From assembly GCA_019429425.1 (NCBI GenBank), contig JAHYIU010000004.1, forward strand, positions 1 through 59,869: a stretch of DNA of 59,869 bases, read 5' to 3'. Under the pieces are notes generated by a model. The model saw only the letters and a list, made by a program, of their open reading frames with translations, ran no database searches and was not told where the DNA came from. The stretch's first letter is position 1, and every line of letters starts with the position of its first letter. This document shows, one piece after another, positions 36,473 through 44,927 of this stretch. The stretch comes from Candidatus Syntrophosphaera sp. (GTDB lineage Bacteria > Cloacimonadota > Cloacimonadia > Cloacimonadales > Cloacimonadaceae). A program made the position numbers and the translations under genes.

Positions 36473-37099
36473 ATGAAGAAGACAATACCTTTATTAATCG
36501 TGATCGTGGGCGGAGTTATCTGGCTCGGCTGGGTTTTCATTCCCCACAGATACCTGGCAGATGTGTTCTACTATGAATTCTTCGTTCCCTGGATACGTGC
36601 CATGGCGCCTTTCGGAATGCTGCTGGGCGTGATGAGCCTGTCCATGATGCACTATAGCAAGATCAAACGCAGAGCCCCCAAATGGCAATACAGTTTCTTC
36701 TTCTTTGCCGGGTTCATCGCCACCTCGCTGGCGGGATTCATCGGCGGGACGCAGAAAGGCGGGCTCTACATGTGGCTTTTTGAGAACATGCAGATGCCCA
36801 TGAGCGCCACGATGTTTTCCCTGCTCGCTTTCTACATGGCCTCGGCCGCATACAAAGCTTTCCGGGCCAGATCTCCTGAAGCTACGGTGCTGCTCGTCGC
36901 TGCCATTGTAGTTATGCTGGCCCAAGTGCCCCTGGGTGTGAAGATCAGCAGACATCTGCCCACCATTTCGCAGTGGATCCTGGACGTGCCCAACCTGGCT
37001 TCCAAACGCGGGATCATGCTGGGAGTGGGGCTCGGCAGCGTTGCCACCACCCTGAAGATCATGCTGGGAATTGAACGCTCCTACCTGGGAGGTGATTGA
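36473..37099 (+). CDS. Polytopic membrane protein of the DUF6754 operon (gene B)
   Basis: The 208-residue protein has about six predicted membrane helices (near residues 4-24, 43-60, 71-90, 108-128, 135-155 and 182-200), with few charged residues inside them. It lies 12 bases after gene A and one base before gene C. I do not recognise a family. The shape suggests a small channel-like or scaffold subunit; that is inference only. Conserved-looking features are a QKGGLYMW segment before helix 4 and a LASKRGIMLGVGLG segment before the last helix. Confidence 0.7.
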   Translation: MKKTIPLLIVIVGGVIWLGWVFIPHRYLADVFYYEFFVPWIRAMAPFGMLLGVMSLSMMHYSKIKRRAPKWQYSFFFFAGFIATSLAGFIGGTQKGGLYMWLFENMQMPMSATMFSLLAFYMASAAYKAFRARSPEATVLLVAAIVVMLAQVPLGVKISRHLPTISQWILDVPNLASKRGIMLGVGLGSVATTLKIMLGIERSYLGGD

Positions 37100-37100
37100 C

Positions 37101-38291
37101 ATGGCAGAGAGAATGAATTTCTTCGAACGCCTGCAAAGGCTTGACCGCAGATGGATCTACATCGTGGTCGCCCTGGCCATCATCATTCCGTTGCTGATAC
37201 CCTATAATTCGGATAACGTGACCTCCGCCTCCACGGAAAACGTTTATCAGATGATAGATTCCTTTGCCGGAAGGGAAGACAGGGCCATCCTGATGAGCTT
37301 CTATCACGACGCTTCGACAATGCCAGAGCTCTATCCGATGCAGATCGCCATCCTCCGGCACTGCTTCGAGCGCAACGTCAAGGTCTTCCTGCTGTCCTTC
37401 CTTCCCACCGGCGCGCCCATCATCGACATGGCCGTCAACTCCGTGAAAGAGGAATATCCAAACATCAAGTCCGGAACGGACTACTGCAATTTCGGCTATA
37501 TCCCCATCGCGCTGGCCATGCCCACGGTTATCGGCATGGGAGATAACATCTCCACCGCCGTGCCCACCGACGCAGAGGGCAGGAAAACAGAAAACCTGCC
37601 CATCATGAAAGGCATCAACAACTACAACGAGATGAACCTGGTGATCGAATTCTCCGGCTCCATCGCCGGCGGCTACTGGCTCACCTACGCGCGGCCCAAA
37701 TTCGGCACCAACATCGCCGTAGGCGTCACCGCCGTCATGGCAGCCGACCAATACCCCTATCTGCAGACCGGACAGTTCATCGGCATGCTGGCAGGGCTGA
37801 AAGGTGCCGCGGAATACGAGAAACTGGTGGAGGTCTTTGCAGCCTATCGCGCTCCGGGAGACAGACTCTTCACACAGAGTCTGAATGGCGAAAAGATCGT
37901 TCCCGGCAGGGCCTTCAGCAAGGACGTGCTGGTCAAGCCCGAGGTCCAGGACCTGATCAAGATCACCACCCAAACCAAGGCCAGCTTCAGCGAAGCTGAA
38001 TTCAAGGACTTTCTGGCCAAACACTCTCCCGAGGACCAGGCCAGAATGATCGCCGCCCAGACCAGGGAAAATGGCAAGATCGTCATCGATGTGAGCAAGC
38101 TCAATGCGGATGACTTTGAACGTGACGCCTGGGCCGATCTGAACCGCATGACCCGCAACACCCTCTATAAATTCAAGGTCGCCCGCATCGGCATGAACGC
38201 ACAGTCGGTGGCCCATATCATGATCATCGTGTTCATCATCATCGGTAACATCGGCTACTTCATCCAGAAAGCCAGAACGGCCAGGAAATAA
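37101..38291 (+). CDS. Bitopic membrane protein of the DUF6754 operon (gene C)
   Basis: The 396-residue protein has a membrane helix near each end (about residues 16-36 and 368-388) and a mixed alpha/beta domain of some 330 residues between them. GGGAGGTG precedes the ATG at 37101. The segment starting at Ala206 (AVGVTAVMAADQYPYLQTG) followed by LKGAAEYE resembles the spacing of the DUF6754 block AVQIAGSDAITQIPFFITT followed by YAASAYL in genes A and E. The family might therefore share a fold with them. An internal pair of conserved-looking segments is FLLSFLPTGAPIIDM and FGYIPIALAMP. Function is unknown. Confidence 0.7.
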   Translation: MAERMNFFERLQRLDRRWIYIVVALAIIIPLLIPYNSDNVTSASTENVYQMIDSFAGREDRAILMSFYHDASTMPELYPMQIAILRHCFERNVKVFLLSFLPTGAPIIDMAVNSVKEEYPNIKSGTDYCNFGYIPIALAMPTVIGMGDNISTAVPTDAEGRKTENLPIMKGINNYNEMNLVIEFSGSIAGGYWLTYARPKFGTNIAVGVTAVMAADQYPYLQTGQFIGMLAGLKGAAEYEKLVEVFAAYRAPGDRLFTQSLNGEKIVPGRAFSKDVLVKPEVQDLIKITTQTKASFSEAEFKDFLAKHSPEDQARMIAAQTRENGKIVIDVSKLNADDFERDAWADLNRMTRNTLYKFKVARIGMNAQSVAHIMIIVFIIIGNIGYFIQKARTARK

Positions 38292-38302
38292 GGGAGGAAA
38301 CA

Positions 38303-38920
38303 ATGTCATTCGAACTCTTCAGTAATCTCGTGGGTGCCTTCTTCACCCTCTGCATCTTCTCCTTCCTTTACAAGGACAATCCCTTCTATCAGATGTCTGA
38401 ACAGCTTCTGGTGGGTATTTCTTTGGGATATTCGCTGGTGCTGACCTACGAACGCGTGTTCATCCCCTATTTCTACCAGCCGATCTTCCTGCGCCATGAA
38501 TGGATCCTGATCATACCCAGCATCATCGGTATGTTCTACCTGCTGCGTTTCACACGCAAGCTGAGCTGGCTGTCGCGCTATCCCATCGCCTTTTCCATGA
38601 TGGCCGTGGGTGCCTCGGTCGCCCTCGCCATGCACAACATCATCCTGGTGCAGATGCGCCAGGCCATGGTGCCCATCGAAAACGTAAACCTGGCTCTGAT
38701 CTTCCTCGGAACGATCGCCGTGCTGCTCTATTTCTTCTTTTCCAAAGCGCACACTGGGCTTTACGGGAAATTTGTCGATGTGGGCAAATGGTACATGATG
38801 GTGGGCTTCGGAGCTTCCTTCGGACTCACCGTGATGGCGCGTATCTCTTTGCTGATCGGGAGGATCCAGTTCCTGGTCAACGACGTCTTCATCATGCTCA
38901 AACAAGCCATTTTCGGCTAA
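38303..38920 (+). CDS. Polytopic membrane protein of the DUF6754 operon (gene D)
   Basis: The 205-residue protein has six predicted membrane helices (near residues 8-24, 33-52, 66-82, 91-112, 125-146 and 160-185). GGGAGGAA stands just before the ATG, 11 bases after gene C. A hairpin separates it from gene E. No family is recognised. It has the same size and number of helices as gene B, yet I see no clear sequence similarity between them. Confidence 0.7.
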   Translation: MSFELFSNLVGAFFTLCIFSFLYKDNPFYQMSEQLLVGISLGYSLVLTYERVFIPYFYQPIFLRHEWILIIPSIIGMFYLLRFTRKLSWLSRYPIAFSMMAVGASVALAMHNIILVQMRQAMVPIENVNLALIFLGTIAVLLYFFFSKAHTGLYGKFVDVGKWYMMVGFGASFGLTVMARISLLIGRIQFLVNDVFIMLKQAIFG

Positions 38921-38942
38921 GCACACAGATATGGAATCAAGT

Positions 38943-38970
38943 GTGGGGAAACTTGCATGAGTTTCCCCAC
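38943..38970 (+). terminator. Stem-loop between genes D and E, terminator or attenuator
   Basis: An 11-bp perfect stem (GTGGGGAAACT with AGTTTCCCCAC) has a six-base loop TGCATG. A T-run follows only 14 bases later (38985-38988), so it is not a classic terminator. It may give partial termination or processing before the paralog lipoprotein gene. Confidence 0.55.
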
Positions 38971-39026
38971 AGTTCTTTGCGGGTTTTTAAAAAAAAATAT
39001 GAGTTCATGATCCTCAGGATTGACTG

Positions 39027-41897
39027 ATGAATAGATTCTACGCACTCACGGCGCTGCTGCTATTGGTTCTAATGCTCCTGGCCGGCTGCGCCCGCAGGGA
39101 TGTGGGGCAAAGCAGGATCGCTTCCTTCGCGGCCGCCGACATGCCTTTTGACGACGGGACCGGAGTGATGCTGACCTGGAAACCTCTGGACCGCTCCCAA
39201 CGCATTATCCAATACAACATTTATCGCGGACACAGGCCGGACAGCCTGTTTTTCCTGGCCAAAATAGAGATCGATCCCACGGTTGGGGTGGCCAGCGACT
39301 GGCTCAATTTCTACGACAAGGATTATCTCACGCTGATCGAGTTCGAAACAGCTCCAGGAAAGCTGAAACAGGAAAAGCACCAAACCGCCAGCGGCACACT
39401 TTTCAAAGCCGTGCCCCGCGATGCCAAGGTGCTGGGCCAGCTTCTGCCCCATTATGACGTGCTTGGGGACATCAACACCTCCAAGTATTTCAACAGCTCC
39501 AGCCGGGTGGAGATCCAGGGCGGGGAAGGTCCTGAAGTTTACGCGGGATACGAGCTCACCCGCTTCAACAATATCTATGCCAACCCCAAGGCCGGCCACA
39601 CCTATTATTACTGCGTGGTCCCCGTAACCGAGACCGGAGGTTTTCTTCCAGCCACCCAAGTGCTTCCAGCCACGCCAGTAAACAATCGTCCGGATTCCAC
39701 GGCTGTGCTTTACACCACCTACATCAGTGATACAAACGAATTCCGCTTCGAATGGACCCCGCCCCTGGAAAGCAGTGACATTTCAGGCTGGCAGGCCTGG
39801 CTGATGCCCAAAAGCATGCTACCTCAGTTCCGGGCCGATCAGAAAGCCAATGCCTCCGCCCCGGACAGCGTTTTCCACGCCAACTGGCAGAGCGGCTCCA
39901 TACTGCTCCACAGCATGTATCCACCCTACTGGTCCCAGGTCTTCTATGACAAGGTCGACCTCAACACAGCCGGGATCAAGATCCCAAGCCCGGAAGAACT
40001 GCAAAACTACATTCCCGTACTCACTTACGAGGATTATTGGGTTTCTGAGGACGGCTCCAGAGAAGAGGCATTACAGACCGCTTCCCTCGGCGAGCAGCTG
40101 AGTATCCATGCATCCGCCCAGCTTCCCCGCTTGCCGGATTACAGCGTTCTGGACAAGCCCAACGACAAGGGCGACAATATGTTGATCTCTTTCGGCCGCT
40201 CCTTCGCTTTCGTAACCATGGCCAGCTACACGAACAAGGCCAAAACCAGGATGCGCATCAACTATGAGATCTCCGGAAACGGCCATGAGGAGATCGACCG
40301 CCTCAGGTTCGAGTTCTTTGACCGCCAGGGGAACAGCCTGGGCAGGGTGAAGGAAAACTATCCGGACAAAATCATCCACTTCAAGCTGCCCCCCGGCACA
40401 AAGACAGGCGAGGATTTCTCAGTCCGCGTCTATGCCAGGAAGCTGGGAGAAAGGCAGATCAGCTCTGAGTACATCAGCCAGGACATCATCTACGACCCCA
40501 CGGCCTTTCGTTTCAATGGCGGCGACGTCAGCCTCGGAGGCCAGGTCCTCAACAGCTTCTATTACGATATCTTCAGCAAAAACAAGCTGAGCGCCAATTT
40601 CAGCCCCGGAATGCGCATCGGAGCGCTTTCCCGTCTCTATGACCATACCATCCCCTTCCCCGCGACCGAATATCCCGCCATCCTCAAATACGACCCCCAG
40701 ACCGGACTGCTCCTGACCGACCACCATTTCCAAGTGGCCCAGGACAACGAGAACTTCGTAAGCTTCTCGCCCTCTTTTTACAAACAGGATTTTGCCGCCT
40801 ATCTGGATGAACTGCGGGCCGGGATCGCAACCCTGGGCGCGGAAACCGCCACTGGCGACAGCCTTTCCGAAGCTGCCCAAAACCTGAAGGCCAAGCAGGC
40901 GGAACTGGATCTCATCCTTTCCAACCCCGCCTATCAGAAAGCCGCCCAAGCCAATGGAGACCGGGCCTGGCGCAGGGTCCTGAGGCAGGAATTGGACAAA
41001 AATTCCCGCTCCTATGCCTATCAACTGCTCGCGACCAACGGACGCGGCCTCTGGAGCGATGAATCCGACCTGCCTGGAGCCGACGCGGCCGCTTCCCAAG
41101 AGGAGGAATGGCATTATCCCCGTGGAGAGTGGTTCGACAAAACCAAGCTCGCCACCCTGATCGCCTCCATCCTGATGGGCCTGATGGTGGTCTACGCCCT
41201 CACCGTGGCCCGGCGCAAGGACCTGTATATCCGCCCCATCGCGGGTTTGGAGGAGCTCGACAACGCCGTTGGACGCGCCACGGAAATGGGACGTCCCGTG
41301 ATGTTTGTGCCTGGCTGGGGCACTTTGGGCGAGCCCTGCACCATTTCCGCGATGATGATCCTCAACCAGATCGCCAAAAAGACCGCGGCATATGACATCC
41401 GGCTGATCTCTCCCCACGTGGACTACTTCGTGGTGCCGCTGGCCCAGGAAATGGTCCAATCCGCCTACAACGAAATGGGACGCCCGGACGCCTATAACAA
41501 CAACGACATCTTCTTCGTTTCGGACACCCAGTTCGCCTTCTGCGCCGCGGTGAACGGCATCACGGTGCGCGACCGAGTGGCCACGATCTTCTACATGGGC
41601 TATTTCTACGCTGAAGCGCTGCTCATGACCGAAACCGGAAACCAGAGCGGAGCCATCCAGATCGCCGCCTCAGACGCCATCACCCAGATCCCCTTTTTCA
41701 TCACCACTTGCGACTACACCCTCATCGGGGAGGAGTTTTACGCCGCCTCGGCCTATCTTTCCCGCAACATCGAACTGGTGAGCATGCTCAAGGCGCAGGA
41801 CTATTTCAAGATCCTGATCGTGATCTCCGTGCTGGTGGGAACTGTGCTCTCCACCCTGGGCCTGAACACTCTGCTGAACTTCCTGCCTTTCGAATAG
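39027..41897 (+). CDS. Giant FnIII-containing lipoprotein with C-terminal DUF6754 domain (copy E)
   Basis: The 956-residue paralog of gene A has a canonical lipobox (LAGC, Cys21). FnIII-like modules begin with VMLTWKPLDRSQRIIQYNIYRG. A short coiled coil precedes a membrane helix (about residues 711-731). The DUF6754 domain carries RPIAGLEELDNAVGRATEMG (from Arg736), AEALLMTETGN (868-872 for TETGN) and PFFITTCDYTLIGEE (Cys895), and a final membrane helix follows. Similarity to A is strongest in the C-terminal 250 residues and much weaker in the N-terminal half. AGGAT stands seven bases before the ATG. Its product probably forms one complex with A to D. Confidence 0.8.
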   Translation: MNRFYALTALLLLVLMLLAGCARRDVGQSRIASFAAADMPFDDGTGVMLTWKPLDRSQRIIQYNIYRGHRPDSLFFLAKIEIDPTVGVASDWLNFYDKDYLTLIEFETAPGKLKQEKHQTASGTLFKAVPRDAKVLGQLLPHYDVLGDINTSKYFNSSSRVEIQGGEGPEVYAGYELTRFNNIYANPKAGHTYYYCVVPVTETGGFLPATQVLPATPVNNRPDSTAVLYTTYISDTNEFRFEWTPPLESSDISGWQAWLMPKSMLPQFRADQKANASAPDSVFHANWQSGSILLHSMYPPYWSQVFYDKVDLNTAGIKIPSPEELQNYIPVLTYEDYWVSEDGSREEALQTASLGEQLSIHASAQLPRLPDYSVLDKPNDKGDNMLISFGRSFAFVTMASYTNKAKTRMRINYEISGNGHEEIDRLRFEFFDRQGNSLGRVKENYPDKIIHFKLPPGTKTGEDFSVRVYARKLGERQISSEYISQDIIYDPTAFRFNGGDVSLGGQVLNSFYYDIFSKNKLSANFSPGMRIGALSRLYDHTIPFPATEYPAILKYDPQTGLLLTDHHFQVAQDNENFVSFSPSFYKQDFAAYLDELRAGIATLGAETATGDSLSEAAQNLKAKQAELDLILSNPAYQKAAQANGDRAWRRVLRQELDKNSRSYAYQLLATNGRGLWSDESDLPGADAAASQEEEWHYPRGEWFDKTKLATLIASILMGLMVVYALTVARRKDLYIRPIAGLEELDNAVGRATEMGRPVMFVPGWGTLGEPCTISAMMILNQIAKKTAAYDIRLISPHVDYFVVPLAQEMVQSAYNEMGRPDAYNNNDIFFVSDTQFAFCAAVNGITVRDRVATIFYMGYFYAEALLMTETGNQSGAIQIAASDAITQIPFFITTCDYTLIGEEFYAASAYLSRNIELVSMLKAQDYFKILIVISVLVGTVLSTLGLNTLLNFLPFE

Positions 41898-41940
41898 GCG
41901 GAGTTTCCAGGCTTTTCCAGGCGAGACCTGAGGACGTTGC

Positions 41941-44466
41941 TCAGAAGCCTGGCGCTTCCTCCTTTCGGCTGCTGGCCGGCTTGGGGAACAGGTCGATAAG
42001 CCAGGCCTCATCCCTGCGCGGAGTTGAGCTGTTGGCTGCCACTTTGAAAAACCAGGCCGTTTCATCCCAAGTGTAGACGAACATGGTCTGGTCCGTGATC
42101 CAAAAGAGCTCCCAGGGTTCCGGAGCAAAGGGATCTGCCGAGGCATAGATCCGATAGCTGTTGGCTCCCGGAACCTGATTCCAGGATAGAATCAGGTTGC
42201 CGCTGCTGTTGACCTGGATGCTGACCAGAGGGGCTTCCAGGGTCAGCGTACCTGCTCCCACCTGGGCTCCAATGCCCCAAGCCCCCATGTCCAGTGGTTG
42301 GTATTGATCACCAAAGTATTGCAACGACCTGCCGTAATTGTACTCCTCATTTATGCCAAAATTCCCTCCGGGGGCGAGATCGAAAAAGCCCACCAAAAGA
42401 TACTGGTCGTTGACGGAGAGGTTGTAGCTGGAGAGGTCGATGGTGGTAGTTCCCTGCAGATAGACCTGCTGAGAGAAAAGCAGCTGCATGTTCGTCATTT
42501 GGTTGAAGGAATAGATCTTCAGCGTGGCCGGCTCCGGATAAATCACATTGCCGTCCACCGCATGCACAGCCAGGGGAACATCGGTTCCATAGAACGGATT
42601 TTCAAAGTAGTTGGCCGCGCCCCAGGACGCGTATGACTGCAAGTAGTTCGTAACATAGCCGGAATCATATCTCAGCCAGACGGGATCCTCAACCGTGAAG
42701 AACCAGGGTCCCCGCGCCATGATGTTGTTTTGATCGTCACTGGCCTGGATCAAGTACTCCAGGGAAGAATTCAGCGGCTGCGGGGGAATATCGGCGTAAA
42801 AACTGTTGCCGCCGGCATTGGCCATCACAATATCTGTGAATCCGCCTCCATTAACGGAATAGCTAATCCGGGCATCAGCTATGGGGTTGTTGAATTCAGG
42901 ATCATCCTCGATCTCAGCCCAGACACGATACGCGATATCGTCCCGGGGACTGTTGATCAGTGGCAGATGGGTGATCTCGGGAGCCAAAAGATCAGGCGCG
43001 AACACGCTCACATCGTCCAGATACCAGTCGTCCGCGGCGTAGCCTCCATACCTGAAGGCGATATGGATGGTCTGATATTCATAGAGCCAAAGCGTGAAAT
43101 ATTGATTGTTGATCCATTCGTCTGCCACGTATTCCACCGATTCAAACTGCTGATACGGGCCTATTTGCGGATCGGGCGAGCCGGTGGACACCCAGATGCT
43201 GTTGCTTTGGTAATTGGCGGGATTTACGTTCAGGGACCAGAAACTGAGGGCCAGGATGCTGTTACCCATGGAGGGCATGGAGATGGGAGGCGAAACCAGC
43301 CAGCCTCTCTGCCCTCCATCTATCTCGGGGGCCTCATCACTGGCGGCATGGAGTGCTGAAGTGGTTCCGCCCGGAGTATGGTTTTGGGCTGTGCTGGCCT
43401 CCCAGGAAGTTCCAACTCCGTCCATGTCGTAATATGTCCAGCCGGGCGGGGGAAAAACTCCGCCTTCGAAATCCTCGCTCCAGGGAAAGGTATTGATCGC
43501 GGGAAAATACCCTGTCCCCGTCAATTGCACATCCGCCTCCGCGGTCTGGCCGCTGTAGCCGTATTCATAGGTATAGACGGCAAATCCAAACTCCGCCCTG
43601 TAATAGACGGGAGCGAACTGAATCGTGAAACTGACCGATCCCCCCGGCAGGAGCAAAACCGGCGTGGGATCATCGCTGATGCTGAAACCGGTGCCGCTGG
43701 CGTTCAGGCTGAAAACCATGCCCGGACCCGTTCCCTGGTTGCTGAGGGTGAATTGTTGCGTCGCCGCCTGCCCCAGCATCACATTGCCGAAATTCCAGTT
43801 GCTGAGGTTCAAGGTTATGGAGGGCTGCACGGCCAGCCCGATGCTGATCTCGTCCAGATAGAGGTTGCTTCCCGTGCTGGTGCCGTTTCCGCTGTATGCC
43901 TCGAACACCAGGTAGAGCGGAGAACTGAAAGTTTCGGCCCCAAAAAACACTGTGTATTCATACCATTGGTTGGGAACAACCTCTTCCGGGGGCAGAGTGT
44001 AATGCCGGAAAACGTTCAGCAGGATTTCGCCGCCCACGGAAGTGGGTGAATCGTTCAGATACAGCTTGATAAAGTCGTAGTTGTTCGGATACGCGGCATT
44101 CCGGTAGATCCAGAAACTGGCTTGGTAAACCGTGTTTTCCGCCACCGCCAGGGGTGGGGAGATCAGCTCAGCCCGGTTGCCGATCAGCAGTTCGGCGCTG
44201 TTGTATCTGGCCATTCCGGCTCCGCTTTGGGGAAGGCAATCCGGATTTGTACCAGCTGTCTGGCGATCCCAGGTCCCCGGTTCGCCCTGACCCGCGGTAT
44301 GCACATTTGTCCAGCCATCCGGAGGAAATGCCGGTCCATCAAAACCAATCTGATAGGGGAAAACCGTAACCGGATCCCGGGAGAGGTTCACAATTGCGGT
44401 GTGCTCAGACGCGTGGGCAAAGCCGAGCAGCGCTGTCAGAATGAAAATGCAGGCAATGGTTCTCAT
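41941..44466 (-). CDS. Large secreted adhesin-like protein with choice-of-anchor J domains
   Basis: The 841-residue protein has a signal peptide (residues 1-19). A first choice-of-anchor/cleaved-adhesin domain (FDGPAFPPDGWTNV, about 40-210) is followed by a Hydin-like domain (about 215-320), a second such domain (WSEDFEGGVFPPPGWTYYD, about 328-490), an Ig-like region (about 495-610) and a beta domain. A terminal FnIII-like module (WNQVPGANSYRIYASADPF) ends in a basic tail. It has no FlgD tail. AAAGGAGA precedes the ATG. It probably binds a polymer or surface outside the cell. It is a single gene, convergent with the DUF6754 operon across 43 bases. Confidence 0.82.
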   Translation of the reverse strand: MRTIACIFILTALLGFAHASEHTAIVNLSRDPVTVFPYQIGFDGPAFPPDGWTNVHTAGQGEPGTWDRQTAGTNPDCLPQSGAGMARYNSAELLIGNRAELISPPLAVAENTVYQASFWIYRNAAYPNNYDFIKLYLNDSPTSVGGEILLNVFRHYTLPPEEVVPNQWYEYTVFFGAETFSSPLYLVFEAYSGNGTSTGSNLYLDEISIGLAVQPSITLNLSNWNFGNVMLGQAATQQFTLSNQGTGPGMVFSLNASGTGFSISDDPTPVLLLPGGSVSFTIQFAPVYYRAEFGFAVYTYEYGYSGQTAEADVQLTGTGYFPAINTFPWSEDFEGGVFPPPGWTYYDMDGVGTSWEASTAQNHTPGGTTSALHAASDEAPEIDGGQRGWLVSPPISMPSMGNSILALSFWSLNVNPANYQSNSIWVSTGSPDPQIGPYQQFESVEYVADEWINNQYFTLWLYEYQTIHIAFRYGGYAADDWYLDDVSVFAPDLLAPEITHLPLINSPRDDIAYRVWAEIEDDPEFNNPIADARISYSVNGGGFTDIVMANAGGNSFYADIPPQPLNSSLEYLIQASDDQNNIMARGPWFFTVEDPVWLRYDSGYVTNYLQSYASWGAANYFENPFYGTDVPLAVHAVDGNVIYPEPATLKIYSFNQMTNMQLLFSQQVYLQGTTTIDLSSYNLSVNDQYLLVGFFDLAPGGNFGINEEYNYGRSLQYFGDQYQPLDMGAWGIGAQVGAGTLTLEAPLVSIQVNSSGNLILSWNQVPGANSYRIYASADPFAPEPWELFWITDQTMFVYTWDETAWFFKVAANSSTPRRDEAWLIDLFPKPASSRKEEAPGF

Positions 44467-44927
44467 AAGGTGTCTCCTTTGTTTATGGCTTTTGCATCTT
44501 TGTCCCGGCCCGATCTCGCCCGGGGATCCATTCAGCCGGAACTGAACCGGCCTTCACTTCACTGGGTTTTTGCTATATAAACCGGAAACCTGGACCGGCG
44601 GCACCAAGAATACCCTTTTTAAAACAGGGATTCCAGGCTCAGCCTGATCGTTGCTGCCGCTCGTGTTGATGTTCTGAGCAGACAACTATCTTGTCAAGAA
44701 TTATTTCCCTGCAGGATAATCCATCTCCCCCTTGATCAATACGGTGTTATTACGGACTCATTACGGACTTTGTCCGTAATGAGTCCGTAATGACACCGTA
44801 ATGATAAGGGGAGCCATGGGGGTGTGATAAGCCTAAATAATTATCTGGATGGGGATTAACATGGTTGGATGAATATAAATATGGGCAATGTGCCTTATCT
44901 TGCCGCTTGCCATGGAATTGGAATAGG
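44467..44927. other. Intergenic gap upstream of the adhesin-like gene
   Basis: Apart from palindrome copy 4 I see no gene. A TATATA-like word at about 44571-44577 and a minus-strand TTGACA near 44692 could be promoter parts for the adhesin, but their spacing does not form a convincing pair. Confidence 0.5.
44729..44811. repeat. Dispersed long palindrome, copy 4
   Basis: It has the same GGAC-TTT-GTCC centre (44770) and AGCCAT right flank. The middle unit on both arms carries the T variant (ATTACGG/CCGTAAT), whereas copies 1 and 2 carry A (AATACGG/CCGTATT), a compensated change. It lies after the 3' end of the TPR lipoprotein gene. Confidence 0.9.

Noticed and set aside
37059-38309. A 416-codon antisense frame covering all of gene C
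   Set aside because: It is a codon-shadow of gene C: composition rich in His, Gly and Asp, no recognisable domain, no ribosome site, and it overlaps the well-supported plus-strand operon.
40419-41459. A 346-codon antisense frame opposite gene E
   Set aside because: It is the complement of the conserved DUF6754 region; the plus-strand protein has a lipobox and conserved motifs, so the antisense frame is a shadow.
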